In this document: positions 35,480 to 45,985 of the stretch, piece by piece
Numbering within the stretch: position 1 is the first letter of the stretch
Layout of the letters: each line of letters starts with the position of its first letter
Source of the DNA: Isoetes taiwanensis
Lineage: Eukaryota > Streptophyta > Lycopodiopsida > Isoetales > Isoetaceae
Length of the DNA: 64,000 bases
Assembly: GCA_021234155.1 (NCBI GenBank)
Contig: JAJEKV010000217.1
Location: 500,001 to 564,000, forward strand
Reading direction: 5' to 3'
Position numbers and translations under genes: made by a program
The notes under the pieces: generated by a model
Database searches by the model: none
The model's input: the letters and a program-made list of their open reading frames with translations, nothing else
What the model was told of the DNA's origin: nothing

Positions 35480-38400
35480 CTTGCACATACGCATCATCAC
35501 AAAGATGTGCTACCGCATGAATTACCTCCTTGAGAAAAATGGTTTTTTTTGGGGCTTTGAGAGATTGCAAGAGCCGGAAAAATATTGTCTCGAACTATAT
35601 CAAGAAACCAAAGAAGCACATATGGATGGATACGCCAATACTGTGGGGAAGAAGGTTATGATTTAAAATCTCATGCCGGGTATACAAGTAATTTAATGGC
35701 ACTATGGAAGTTGAAAGATCAACATCAAGGTTGGAATCAGCAAAGAATGCTTGAACTTGCAACTTTACCCGCCAAACGCCGATGATTTTGTGATATATGA
35801 TGGTGGAGGAATTTATGCTTCAATTGCACAAGTTCCATATGAAGTCAACCCCATTGATGAGGATTTTGAAAAGCCGAGGTACTATGTGGCTACACCTGCT
35901 GATGGCCTTGTTTCGAGATCCATACATGGAAAGTGGAATTGAACATAGCTCTGGCCGCTATGCCAAGAAGAGTATCTAAACCGCCAAATTGTTACCTTGG
36001 AAGTCTTCAAAGTAGAGCATGTCATGGTGCAAAGGAAAATGGGCTTCACCGGAGCTTAGGGATCACAAGGCTGTTGAGCTTGCCGACATTGCCGGGTCCT
36101 TGGTGCGCTTTTTAACGCCATGCTCAGATTGTTTTCGCCATGACTCATGAACTTGTTCCGCTTTTTCAAGATTTTATGGGTTGTCGCCGACGATTGTATG
36201 ATCCGACAGCCACAACATACGCAGCCCAAAAATCATGCGCGCTTTTTTCGAGAAATCTCTTAACCTGCCTTTTTTAATTTCTTCATTATGGCCATTCTCG
36301 AGGTTGTGGAGGTTGTTGCCTTCTTGGACAAGTTTGTTCATCTAAAATCAAGAGAATTGTGGAGTTGGTTGAACTAAAATATTTTAATTGGTCATCTAGC
36401 AAAATGCTTTGGGAAGAAAATCTGTATTCTCTCTCAACATTCATTCTAGAACTTTCTACAACATTCGAATTTTCTAGAAGGATTCCTTAGGCTCACCCAA
36501 GATTCTCTTATGTTTTAAAACTTTTTAAAACTTTCTAGAACATTCTAGAACTTTCAGATATGTGACATATGTGACATATGTGTCGAGAAGGTCGTGATGT
36601 TCCGTAAAGGCACCATCTTCATTGTGCCCTTAAGCCCAAAGAAGCACGTGAACTTTTAGTGTGAGCTTTTCTAATGGATTGAGCTTCATCCGTAACAATT
36701 CTAAACCACCTAATGTTCGACAAGCAGCCCCTTTAGCCTGGGGTCGCTTTTTTCATCCTCTTCGATGGTTTTCGTAATTCGTAACAAATGGTTCCATATG
36801 TAGTAAGCACAATGTCGTGGCTTACAAAGTTCAACACAATTTATTCTTTCTCTCGATCTTCATGGTATATGTACACGATAGCTTTTGACAGATGGTGCTA
36901 CTTTTTCCTTCAATTCATGTTCCCATTGTTTTAAAAGCGATTTAGGGCAAACAATCAAGGTGCTCCCGTGATTCTTCTACATTGTATCTTTGACGCTTTG
37001 GCTGTCTAGCCTTCAAAATCAAAGCAATTGGTAGAGATTGTCTTTCCAAATCCCCCGATAATTTGATAATTATAAACATATGAGTTCCCCATAACCGCCT
37101 CGAAGTTCAGATTTCTCCATCCAAGCAAGGGCAATACGCTTATATTACATCCCAACCATGTCAATTGCAGCCTATAAAATATGAAATAATAATATATCTA
37201 GCATACCGTGCTTCGTAAGTTCTATTGTTATCGTGTCATTGTCTAGATTTGCTTCTTCATCTCCCCGTGAATTGTATTCTAATATTCTAACCAATTTATC
37301 AGGTCCGCTAAGCTAATGGCTAATATGGGACTGCGGTACAAATGAGTCTCAAATTTTGTAGTCAGCTAATGCATTCTTATCAAGTTCACCCCGCAAATAA
37401 TCTCCAAAGCAGGACGTAAGATATTCGTAGTTTTCCGATGGGGTTGGCAAGGAGTATAGAAAATGATGCGCCATCTTTTAGAGAGCTTTGATTCACGCTT
37501 GATAATCGAGCCATGCGCTACAAAAGTTCAAAGCCTAGAGGATATTATGCTAGACACTCCACCGCATATTTCGTGGTGGATCTAGTTGGCTCTCAAGATA
37601 GTGTAGATTGGTTAGATAAGAAAGTCCTTGAGACCTGCATTTCATTTCGTGGCTTGTGCAACCAAGTGGGCTGCTTTGATTTGATAACCGATTCTCGCTG
37701 GATTTTTGTTTCAGTGGCCATTCCAAAAATCAACGCAGAAGCACATTTGCCTTTCGCGATGGAATTGTGGAGAAAAAAAGGTAAGATGCTTCGCTTATAG
37801 ATTAAAAATCAATGCATGTGGAAATTTAGATAATCGTTATTGGGATAGTTCGCAGTTATGTCTTCGCAAAAGGTCGGAGCAGTTTGTCAAGGCAAAGAAT
37901 TTGCGTGAATGATGTGGTTTCGCTTTGAGAGAGATATCCAAGGTAAAAAATTTTACATCACCGCGAAGGGATCCTTTCGGCCGGTGCCGGAAATTATGTT
38001 GTTGATGTGATGCAAATGTTCTTTGCGTAAAAGTTTTCAGTGCGTTTGGAGTCGATATTTGGTATTGAAGCAACTTAAATTCTATCTTTTTGATATAACT
38101 ATAATATGGTAGTTTTGAGCTCGATTAGCTCCCTGGTTGATCCGTAATTTTTGAGCTCTAATTTAGCTTATGGTTGATCCAGAATTTTTGAGGCAACCGC
38201 CTTTATGTATATAAGCATGATGTAGAATACAAAAAACCGGATATATGATATGATATAGATTTAAATCGCTTTTTCAAAATGGAATTTGAAGATAAAAATA
38301 TGAAGAAGATGAATATGATCGATGGATATCAAGAAGATGAATGCCACGATGAATAAGGATATGACAATAATATTGCTTGTTTTAATTTGTATAGGCCTAT

Positions 38401-38760
38401 TTGTGCTATGGGTATTTTGAAAAAACAGATGAATTTATTGATGGACATGGAGTTGGGGATGGTTGATCCGTAATTTTTGAGCTCATAATTTAGCTTCTGG
38501 TTGATCCAGAGAAAGAGAAAAAAGAAGGTATTAGAAATTACATATGGATTTACCCCTAGAATTTCTACAACGAGAATATTGGGTAGTCAAAAAGTGGTAC
38601 TCCCATATCCTCAGCCCAACATCTTTAGAGAAGCAACAAAATGCAATCGAATGAGGAACTTGGTGTCCAAAGATAGTGGGAGAACCGCTTTCGACGACTC
38701 CCTTGCAAATCCAAGGCATTAATGTCCCATGTGTCAAAGCTGCCCCGATCAAAATTTGCC
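35480..38760 (+). pseudogene. Unrecognised multi-exon gene, right copy (interrupted)
   Basis: Same coding blocks as 9930-11900 minus: CLELYQETKEAHMDG (35590), DDFVIYDGGGIYAS (35782), DEDFEKPRYYVATP and SRSIHGKWN (to 35940), then a 1.5-kb insertion, then IPKINAEAHLPFAMELW (37722), CLRKRSEQFVKAKNLRE (37860-37912) and TYGFTPRISTT (38538). The insertion at 36000-37500 carries SNF2 sequence on the opposite strand. No family recognised. The frames are more broken than in the left copy. Confidence 0.45.
36595..37175 (-). pseudogene. SNF2-family helicase fragment (motifs I to II)
   Basis: Minus-strand pieces in reading order: RIALAWMEKSELRGGYGE (about 37145-37090), GGFGKTIST (helicase motif I, about 37070), TLIVCPKSLLKQWEHELKEK (motif Ia region, about 36975-36910), DIVLTTYGTICYEL (36830-36780), EEDEKSDP, VTDEAQSIRKAHTKS (motif II, DEAQ, 36700-36655) and GLRAQ before the fragment ends near 36595. 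Together these are the first half of a Rad5/Rad16-like SNF2 ATPase. The second half is missing here but present at 12082-12500 in the left copy. Several shifts; not functional. Confidence 0.85.
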
Positions 38761-38959
38761 TAAAAATGCCATCGCCCACCGGCCGGGCATCGCCACGACA
38801 AATGTCACCAAGAAATGTCGACACGCCACGCAATTTGCTCGCGGATGCCTAATCAAGCTATGTTCAAGTGTTTTGAGGTATGCAGATTTTAGGTTGTTAC
38901 ACAAAACTTGCTCGATTTTAGGTTGCTCGTAAAAGATAGGTATACATAAATTTCATAAC

Positions 38960-39245
38960 CGATAAATGTCACTTTATTAATGTCGACGTCGATGCGACGC
39001 CATGTGACATTACGTAACATAAGACACGCCAAGACGCATTTTGCCATCGCGGTAACGCCAGTCGCATGTGACCCGGATTTTGACCGTTGACTATACGCCG
39101 CGACGCGACGGAGTCCACGTAACGCACGGCACACGCCAGCACGCATTTCGTTGCAGTGTACCGCCAAGTCGAGGTGACTTGGCATGTGACCGTTGACACC
39201 ACGCCGCCGGGCGACGCCACGCCGCGATGCGACGCTAAAGATTTC
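38960..39245. repeat. Palindromic subterminal-type array, right copy
   Basis: Mirror of 9245-9830 but shorter. Units contain GTCGCATGTGACCCGG and ATTTTGACCGTTGACTATAC, and end with CGCCGCGATGCGACGC. It lies directly upstream of the TATA box at 39245. Confidence 0.7.
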
Positions 39246-39462
39246 TATATAAACAACTTTTTCTCGGCCTTCATTGTTATTTTCTTTTCGCTCCTCTTTC
39301 CACCCTAGCCTTTGGTGTTCTTCTTTTTAACCATATCTTATACTTGTTGTCGCCTCTACATGGATCACCATGGTCATCTAAGATGATCGACCGGAGATGG
39401 CCAGAGACGATTGATGCCGCCTTTACCACCGTGGGAGGCCGGATATGCGAACCGCCATGTAA
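39245..39462 (+). promoter_or_regulatory. Promoter and first exon ahead of the SET/tnp2 genes
   Basis: TATA box CTATATAAAC (39245-39254), a pyrimidine-rich leader, then ATG at 39361 (MDHHGH...). With one shift the frame continues to CGAACCGCCATG followed by GTAAGT (about 39463), a good splice donor. The first part is identical in layout to 9085-9245. The transcript would run toward the hairpin repeats, SET gene and transposase. Confidence 0.55.
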
Positions 39463-39559
39463 GTTACCGATTCTTGTATTTAGTAGCCTAGACATATATA
39501 AACTAGGAGAGGACGGTAATCATGAAAGTAGTAAAAAAACGCAGTGTTTTTGGTCAAGG

Positions 39560-39840
39560 ACACCTGGGCCGCTTCCACCTTGAGTGGAGAGGACCAGATG
39601 TGCCAGCCCAAACTCACCTTCATACCTTACTAAGTACAATGTAGATTACAAAATTGAGGTGTCGCTGAGAAGTCAAGGTCATATGTCCACTTCACCTTGA
39701 GTGGAGGGGACTCTATGTATCGGGCTAGCTGGCTCCAAAAGATCTTTATTGAAATTGAAACTTATATAAGGGTCGCATTCTGAAAGGGCATGGTGGGCTT
39801 CACCTTGAGTGGAGAGGACTACGGTCCGGGCCCACTTCGC
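39560..39840. repeat. Three short hairpin units in the presumed first intron
   Basis: TTCACCTTGAGTGGAGAGGA and variants occur near 39575, 39692 and 39800, each within a larger imperfect outer pair (GGGC...GCCC). They are relatives of the 72-nt units at 2340-2770 and 59465-59860, with the same GTGGAG side and loop CTTGA. Confidence 0.65.
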
Positions 39841-39843
39841 CCA

Positions 39844-39881
39844 TTTAGGATTTAGGTTTAGGGTTTAGGGTTTAGGGTTTA
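39844..39881 (+). repeat. Interstitial telomere-type repeat (TTTAGGG)
   Basis: About five units, three of them perfect: TTTAGGA TTTAGG TTTAGGG TTTAGGG TTTAGGG TTTA. This is the common plant telomere motif. It lies inside the element, 9 bases after a hairpin unit. Confidence 0.9.
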
Positions 39882-40210
39882 TACTACCATATATTGTATC
39901 TATCACAAATGCTCAAACTATTGTGCAAAGATATAGTACTTACCTTTTGTAATTGGCGAGGGACAAAATAGTTTATGATTGTAAAAGATGTATAAATAAG
40001 AGACTAATTTAGAACGGTTGTTGAAGACCATCCGATAAGATTTGGTACATTTGAACAACCCACCGATCCGATGCTCGCCATGGATATCGTTGGTATACAA
40101 TTATTATTTTTTTTTTTTAAGAGTATCTCCCAGCTTTAAGTATATATTCAAGATGTTTATGATATCTAAATATGTAGGTAGATGATGCCGATGTCTCCTC
40201 CAAACTAGAT

Positions 40211-41010
40211 GTGGATTTTGGTTTAATGTTGTCCATAGAGGCATATGAAACCAAGCAAAGAACTGATTCATCAATAATGTGGATGGGTGCCGCCAACGCC
40301 GAAAGTGTTCCCCCCCGGAAAGAACACGGTAAGGGCTACAATCATGAGAACATTGCATGTGTCGCGACATTTCCCAAGAACGCTTTTGGCCTCACCGCCT
40401 CGAAATGAAATTCTCAAGAATTGCAAAGATTAGTCCGAATCCCTTTGTTAGGCAATCGCGAAGACATTTGGCTTGTGGGCCGTAGACTTACCTATCCCTA
40501 TGGATCAAGAATTTGCTTATTGGGGAAGAAGATACATCATTATGCGGAGCCGCGATTTGTCCGTAAGCCGGATTCGCCTTATCTCCCAAGACGCCGTGAT
40601 AGAAGTGGAGCGAGATACCCACATTCCATTAATGCCATATGCGTCCCGAAAGTAATGCATTGGAAAACTTGGCAAACTTTGACTAAATATGCTTACGTGA
40701 TGAGGATTTATGGAATGAATTCCAATGCCGCTACCGATAGCCGGGGGGCATGTGATGAGGAGTTGAAGTTTATTGATGGTCGGCCGTGGGTTCATGGCAA
40801 TATTGCGTGGTTCATCAACAGCCTCTATTGACAACCGTGAGCGATGCAATTGTGAATTTTAGAGTGTCAAGGAGGGGAGGAAGATTTTTTACAAGATCCA
40901 GAAAAGCGTGATATATCATGGTGTGTGCTATTAAAAGCATAAACATTGGAGATGAGTTATTCATCAACTATCGCTATGATAGACCTCTCCCATTTGAGAT
41001 GGAACAATAG
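40211..41010 (+). pseudogene. SET-domain protein gene
   Basis: The clearest part is the C-terminal half of a SET domain: FIDGRPWVHGNIAWFINS (40770-40825), then NCEF (about 40845-40857) and AIKSINIGDELFINYRYDRP (about 40930-40990). The pairing of GN-A-FINS...NCEF with I-xGDELFINY is that of SET enzymes, which transfer methyl groups to lysine. Upstream blocks (ENIACVATFPKNAFGLTA; RYPHSINAICVPKVMHW) are probably the N-terminal half. At least three shifts. The usual NHSC is FINS here, as in several plant and protist SET proteins. It lies between the promoter at 39245 and the transposase, same strand, and has no counterpart in the left copy. Confidence 0.75.
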
Positions 41011-41179
41011 TATTGTTGTACTAAAAAAAAGGAATAAAGAGGTTTTTTTTTTTTTTTTTTTAATATGTTTTTGTCATTCGTGAGTCTATACAAAATGGTT
41101 GTATGTATTTTATACTTATTACATTATTTGACATGATGGTTAATACGCTACTCCCGGTTAATGAACTCATTCAGAGCGG

Positions 41180-42371
41180 CTCCATCCCGATCCATTAGTT
41201 CTAAGTTACGTGCAAAGGGAAACCTATCGCCGTGGAATTTCAAGCCGTGAAGCACCAATATGAAGATATTGCATACGCATCAATATGAAGAGGATGAAAC
41301 TATTGATCTAACCCGAACGGTCTTTCGTGACGAGCCGATGCTCGATATGTTGCACGCCTTCAAGAATTACCCGATATTGATTTAGATGATGTCGAGGATG
41401 GTGGTGGAGAGGATATGGTAGAAGATGTGGGATACCCTTCGAGGATTGGTCGTGATCGACGATGACCCTATTGTTATCGGGCGTAAACGCAGCTTATTTC
41501 CTCGCCTCGAACCTCTCGCTTGTCGACGCGGCCCTCGCTAATTCTCAATCTCCAAACCAAGTTCGCGGAGCAATGCAAGTGTCTCTCGCTTCTATTGAGG
41601 TGACATACTTATCAAGTCTTTCTATCTTACCACCATCTCCATCTTTTATCTTACCACTCTTAGATGCAGTGTTATTGCACGAGAAGATCCTTCCAGAGAA
41701 GAACAATATGCCTACCGACAGATCTCAAGTTAAGAAAATGATTCAAGCTTAATCGCCCTTGGTTATAAAGTCATACATGCATGTCCAAATGATTGTATGA
41801 TCTTCTATCCCCCGCCGAGCATGAGAAGTCCACTCATTGTCTCGTATGTAATGAACCGAGATACGTGAATGACCTAAAGGGAAAAACGGGCAATTAAGGT
41901 TATTCGACACTTTCCAATAATCCCAAGGTATATGCATCACCACTTCTTACAAATAGTTGTAAATTCACTTATTTTCGGTACTTATATGTTGCCTATAATT
42001 TATTCTATAGGTTAAAGTTGATGTTCCGCTGTAAAGACATTGGCTAGCCTAATGGATCTTCACGGCTACACATGCATCTAGTGATGATGTGATGCGAGTC
42101 CCGAAATGACAAGCAGTATTTTGGAAGCATGTCGATGCGACATGGCCTCGACTTTTGAAAAGAACCACGAACGCGGCGCTTGGGCCTGGCCACCGATGGC
42201 GAAAACCCATATGGTACACAATCGATCGCATGGTCTACATGGCCGCTGATGATAGTGAACTACAACATACCCCCCATGGTTGTTGATGAAAGTGGGCACA
42301 TTATGATGACTTTATTGATACCGGGAAGAAAACCAAGTAATTTAGATGTGTACCTAAGAATAATTGTGGAG
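41180..42371 (+). pseudogene. tnp2: CACTA transposase (tnp2 type), N-terminal half
   Basis: Blocks in order: an acidic N-terminal region (DLDDVEDGGGEDMVEDVGY, with one shift, near 41390), ILPEKNNMPTDRSQVKKM (41698 onward), LGYKVIHACPNDCMIFYPP (41758-41812), LVCNEP, LGLATDGENPYGTQS (42181-42225), WSTWPLMIVNYNIPP (42230-42275), MMTLLIPGRK and DVYLRIIVE ending at 42371. These are the signature segments of the En/Spm tnp2 transposase domain (HACPNDC; LATDGFNPFG; W-VVLVNYNLPP; LLIPGP). Coding stops in mid-domain at the inversion edge. Frame shifts are frequent. Confidence 0.9.
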
Positions 42372-42700
42372 GCTGTGTCCTGCGCAACATTACAAGTCTC
42401 GCCCCCAAAACGCAAACCCTTCTAGAACCCGCAACCCACTGTGGTTTACTTTTGGAGGCCCTCTCCTTGTCGATTCTGGGGGACCTTGCGCCGCGGACTT
42501 GACGTGGAGTGGGGGGTGTTGACGCGTGAGCACGGACCCTAAAATCCCTAAGCCGCTGCCCTCCGAATTCTCTTCTCCCCAAGGCCCCCGGGACTGACAG
42601 CGACCTCCCCCCGGAATCGCGATTTGACTCGCCAATGGACTCAGAACGCCGACGCTGTCCCTCAGACCAAGTTCGCGGACTGTAAGACCACTCATGTTAA
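42372..42700 (-). repeat. Fragment of the 1.1-kb array inside the inverted segment
   Basis: Minus-strand match to the array around GGGTTTGCGTTTTGGGGGC and GGAGAGGGCCTCC. The orientation is opposite to the main array at 46000-57460, because it lies at the edge of the 42372-45985 inversion. Confidence 0.85.
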
Positions 42701-42709
42701 CCCAACTAA

Positions 42710-43130
42710 GAAATGAGTTTTAAACGTCGTTGTATCGCCGTGAGATGACGCCAATACGCCGATGCGACGCTATTTGTTATAGCGACGCCGCTTTAAACTA
42801 TTTTTATTTTTGTTGTGTACATGTTTGATAATCGGGCATGTTTGAGCCTAGACAATGCTTGAGCCTAAGAGGCTTGTTTGAACCTAGGTAGCATGTTCGA
42901 CCCTAAGGGGGGAAATGCAACGCCTACACGCTCAACATCCTCAGAGGCTCCTCATGGTTCACTCTATGTATTTGGACTTGTTCACCCTACAAAATACCAT
43001 TATTATTATCGTTTGAAAGGTAGAGCAGTTGATCCACAACAGTAAAGCTAGTGGATAGCATCAAATTAAGCAATGATCGTTAACTTGGTGGTGGCAATCG
43101 GGTTTAAGGTTAGAGAAAATCGGAAGTAAC
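42710..43130. repeat. Element-end-like palindromic patch with TGAGCCTA repeats
   Basis: Read on the minus strand, CACAACAAAAATAAAAATAG (start near 42817) is followed by GGCGTCGCTATAACAAATAG and GCGTCGCATCGGCG, resembling the giant element's own end plus subterminal repeats. On its other side, 42825-42905 has repeated CTTGAGCCTAAG / TTTGAGCCTAG words. No gene in 42905-43400, which also holds a run of about 11 G near 43257. Confidence 0.5.
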
Positions 43131-43399
43131 TAAGATACCATTGAAGACTCTTTTGCATGTTCTAGTCTAGAGGCAATGCTTGAGCCTATGTGACTTCTTT
43201 GAGCCCATGTTCCAGCCGCTCTTATTCCTCCGATATAATGTATACCAAAAAGGGGGAGGGGGGGGGGGAGAAAAAAGAATTGAATTGAATGTGTTTTTAT
43301 TGCAACACTAAGACCAATAGACATAGCCTATCGTAAGGATTGCACCGAGGATGTGCATAATATTTGACATATAGAATTTAATGATCGCCTCCTCTAGGT

Positions 43400-45985
43400 G
43401 CTAACTAGGAGTCGCCATTGTTAGCATTGCCAACATTTGTATTAAAATGCCCAAGTACACATCTCAGATTTCGTGGAATTGCTCTCGTGTAAGATGCCGC
43501 ATGAGAGCCTGGTGGTCCAACCTCTTGATGCTCATTTTCCCAAGTGAGTTTGAATGCCTTGATCCGCCAGAGGGCTCTTCGTGACGCTATTGACTCTCTA
43601 GCACAACACCTTGGAATATTGGGCGCCCCTGTAGTAGTTTGTATGATAAACCACCATGTTGGGTCTTGTCGACGCAGAAAGAAAAAAAATCTGGTCAAAG
43701 AAGCCGGACGTGAGATTGATATTGATGGTCTAAATTTTGAAGTGGATATGTGTATGTGTGTACTGCTCACGCTTGTCCGGAAGGACAAGCCGCCTCACTA
43801 CTGTGGTACATCTTGCTAGAGTTGACAAATGAGAAAGCCACTTGTTCTATCATACTTTATCAGAGGCCTGGCCCCTTAATTGAAGGTCAAACCAATCGAC
43901 ATCAAATATGAAGGTCTTAAAATTGCCACCAACATCCACCTCCATTATAGTTCTTTAACCTCCCACCCAATCACGTGTGGCTTCCCGACGACACGACGGC
44001 AACACTTGATTGAAACTCCATCGCGGAATGATGCCATGACTCGCTAGCCACAAGTCTTCCCGGTATGTCAAGAGAACTCACAATATAGTGGGTCCCATGC
44101 CACCATATCGAGGAGTAAGATATATACCGCCAAAAGCACCATTAATGTCAATAGATACAATAACATCAAAAGAAAATACTCGATTTCGACATCAACATAA
44201 TTTGTTGCAACTACCTTTTTCATGACACCTTGTGCGTATGCCCATTCCGTAGCTGTAATATACTCCCCTTGTGATATGCATCGGCCAAAAGCCTGTAGTA
44301 CCCATTCTCTTTCCATCTTGTCCGCAAGGGTTCATATCCATCGTGGTACGGGGCTCGCCTATTATGTCGCTCCATTCATGCCTTCTCTTCCATTTCTTCC
44401 TTATGCTTCTCATAACGAAAGCAATCCATTTTGCCATTGGTGCCGAATTGTAAAGAAGAAATTGATTAACCTTAATGATCATATCAGCGGAAATGACTTC
44501 TCGTGATACCATTGCCTTCGCCACTACCCCCACAATCTTCTCGCCCCTTCATCACTCCATAAGTTTAGGTGCATCTCGATGTACGGCGGAAATATATTCT
44601 CTCATATAGAAAAGTGACTCTTTTCGCAAGCCATCCTCTCGCCATACTACCTTCGTGACGCTCTTTGACGCACCATATCCTTCAATACCTTCATAAACCT
44701 TTCCAAGAAAAAACATCCATCCGCATGTACAAAGCCTCATGAGCTCCATTTCCTCAATAAGATGTACCAAAAGATGGGTTTGATCACAAGAAAGCTCAGA
44801 GGGAAACTCCTTCTCCAACAAGCAACATGCCTCCGCCATTTTCACTTTCATCTCTTCAATTTCGCTCTTTCTAAAGATAGTTTTTTACACATCCACCTAT
44901 GAGGTCCAAAACAAAAAACTTAGCCACAAATAAAATAGACGGGGGACCACTAAATCAACATGGGTAACAACCTTATGACCTTTGATAGGGCACTTATTGC
45001 CTCCAATGGTCCCTTGTCTAAAACTCCCCTAAAGGTCGTGGGCATGAAGAACGCATGATCCAAACACCAAATATAAGTTATGGGTTACATTTTATAGTAG
45101 TGCATATATATGTGGACTTCAATTGCTTACATGCAAGAACTTATGCCACCATGGGACTTTAAACCACCACCTCCCCCACTACTTGTGAATGCGGTTCGCA
45201 ATGATTGCATGTAACCAGTTGGTGTTCTAAGGGCCCTTAAATCATCATAAATAGGTCGATGGTCAGACCTAGCAATAACCCATTTTGCCGGAGGAAGTGG
45301 TTGCCCTTCACCTCGGATCCATGCCTCTTTCTTTTTGTATTACTTACCTTAAGGTCCATCCCGGCATTTGTTGTGTCTTTTGACCAAATACATGCTTCCA
45401 TAAAGAGTTTCCCACGCTCTTGAAGATATGCATCGGGTCTAAAAGGTGTTGAATCAATAGGTCGGCCCAATATGGTAGTCTATAAAATGCACTTCCTTTT
45501 CATATTGGCGAAGACTTCCTCCTCTCCGCTTCCCCGCCACCCATCGAGATAATTCCTCATCCTCATCGCCTAGGTCGGCCACGACCTCCTCACCGCAGGT
45601 GCCCCCACGGATTTCTCCTGGCGGATTTTCCCCTCTTCCTTCTTATCCCAACGCCACCCCATTCTCGTGATGGTAATTCTCGTTTTGGTGGTTCTCAGAT
45701 AGTCTGCTACACCAATTGTGCACGCCTTTCAAGGGGGGCGCGGAGATGCAAATACTTCCTAAAACCCTCGTGATACTACTTTCTTCAGATGCTTAGAGGA
45801 CGGTGCTGCAACTTTTCCCCACATATCATGCAAGGGAAGTGCCCCCATGTCTTAAACCCGTAACACTTCTAAGAAAACCCAGAAAGTCATGCATAGTCCA
45901 CAATAGTATACCTCTAAGATTAAAAACGCCATTTTTATGGGCATCGTAGACCTGAATACCCGTGGTTCCACAAAGGGAGTAACTC
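43400..45985 (-). pseudogene. tnp2: CACTA transposase (tnp2 type), C-terminal half, inverted
   Basis: Reading the minus strand from 45985: ELLPLWNHGIQVYDAHKNGV, RGILLWTMHDFLGF, LACMICGEKLQHRPLS (to about 45800); then HLLDPMHI (about 45450), HKDTTNAGMDLK-like and LRTPTGYMQSL with GLKSHDG-like segments (45270-45140); TTFRGVLDKGPLEAISALSK (near 45030); a DUF4218-type block LLEKEFPSELSCDQTHLLVH (44830-44770) with GWMFFLGKV; and a DUF4216-type block GGNFKTFIFDVDWFDLQL, GFSFVNSSKMYHSSE (43950-43820). This is the exact continuation of the half ending at 42371. Multiple shifts. It is inverted relative to its own N-terminus. Confidence 0.85.

Noticed and set aside
39844-39881. A chromosome end
   Set aside because: Only five short units, with element sequence continuing on both sides.
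40517-40849. Minus-strand 110-codon frame
   Set aside because: Shadow of the SET-domain gene, whose plus-strand motifs are recognisable.
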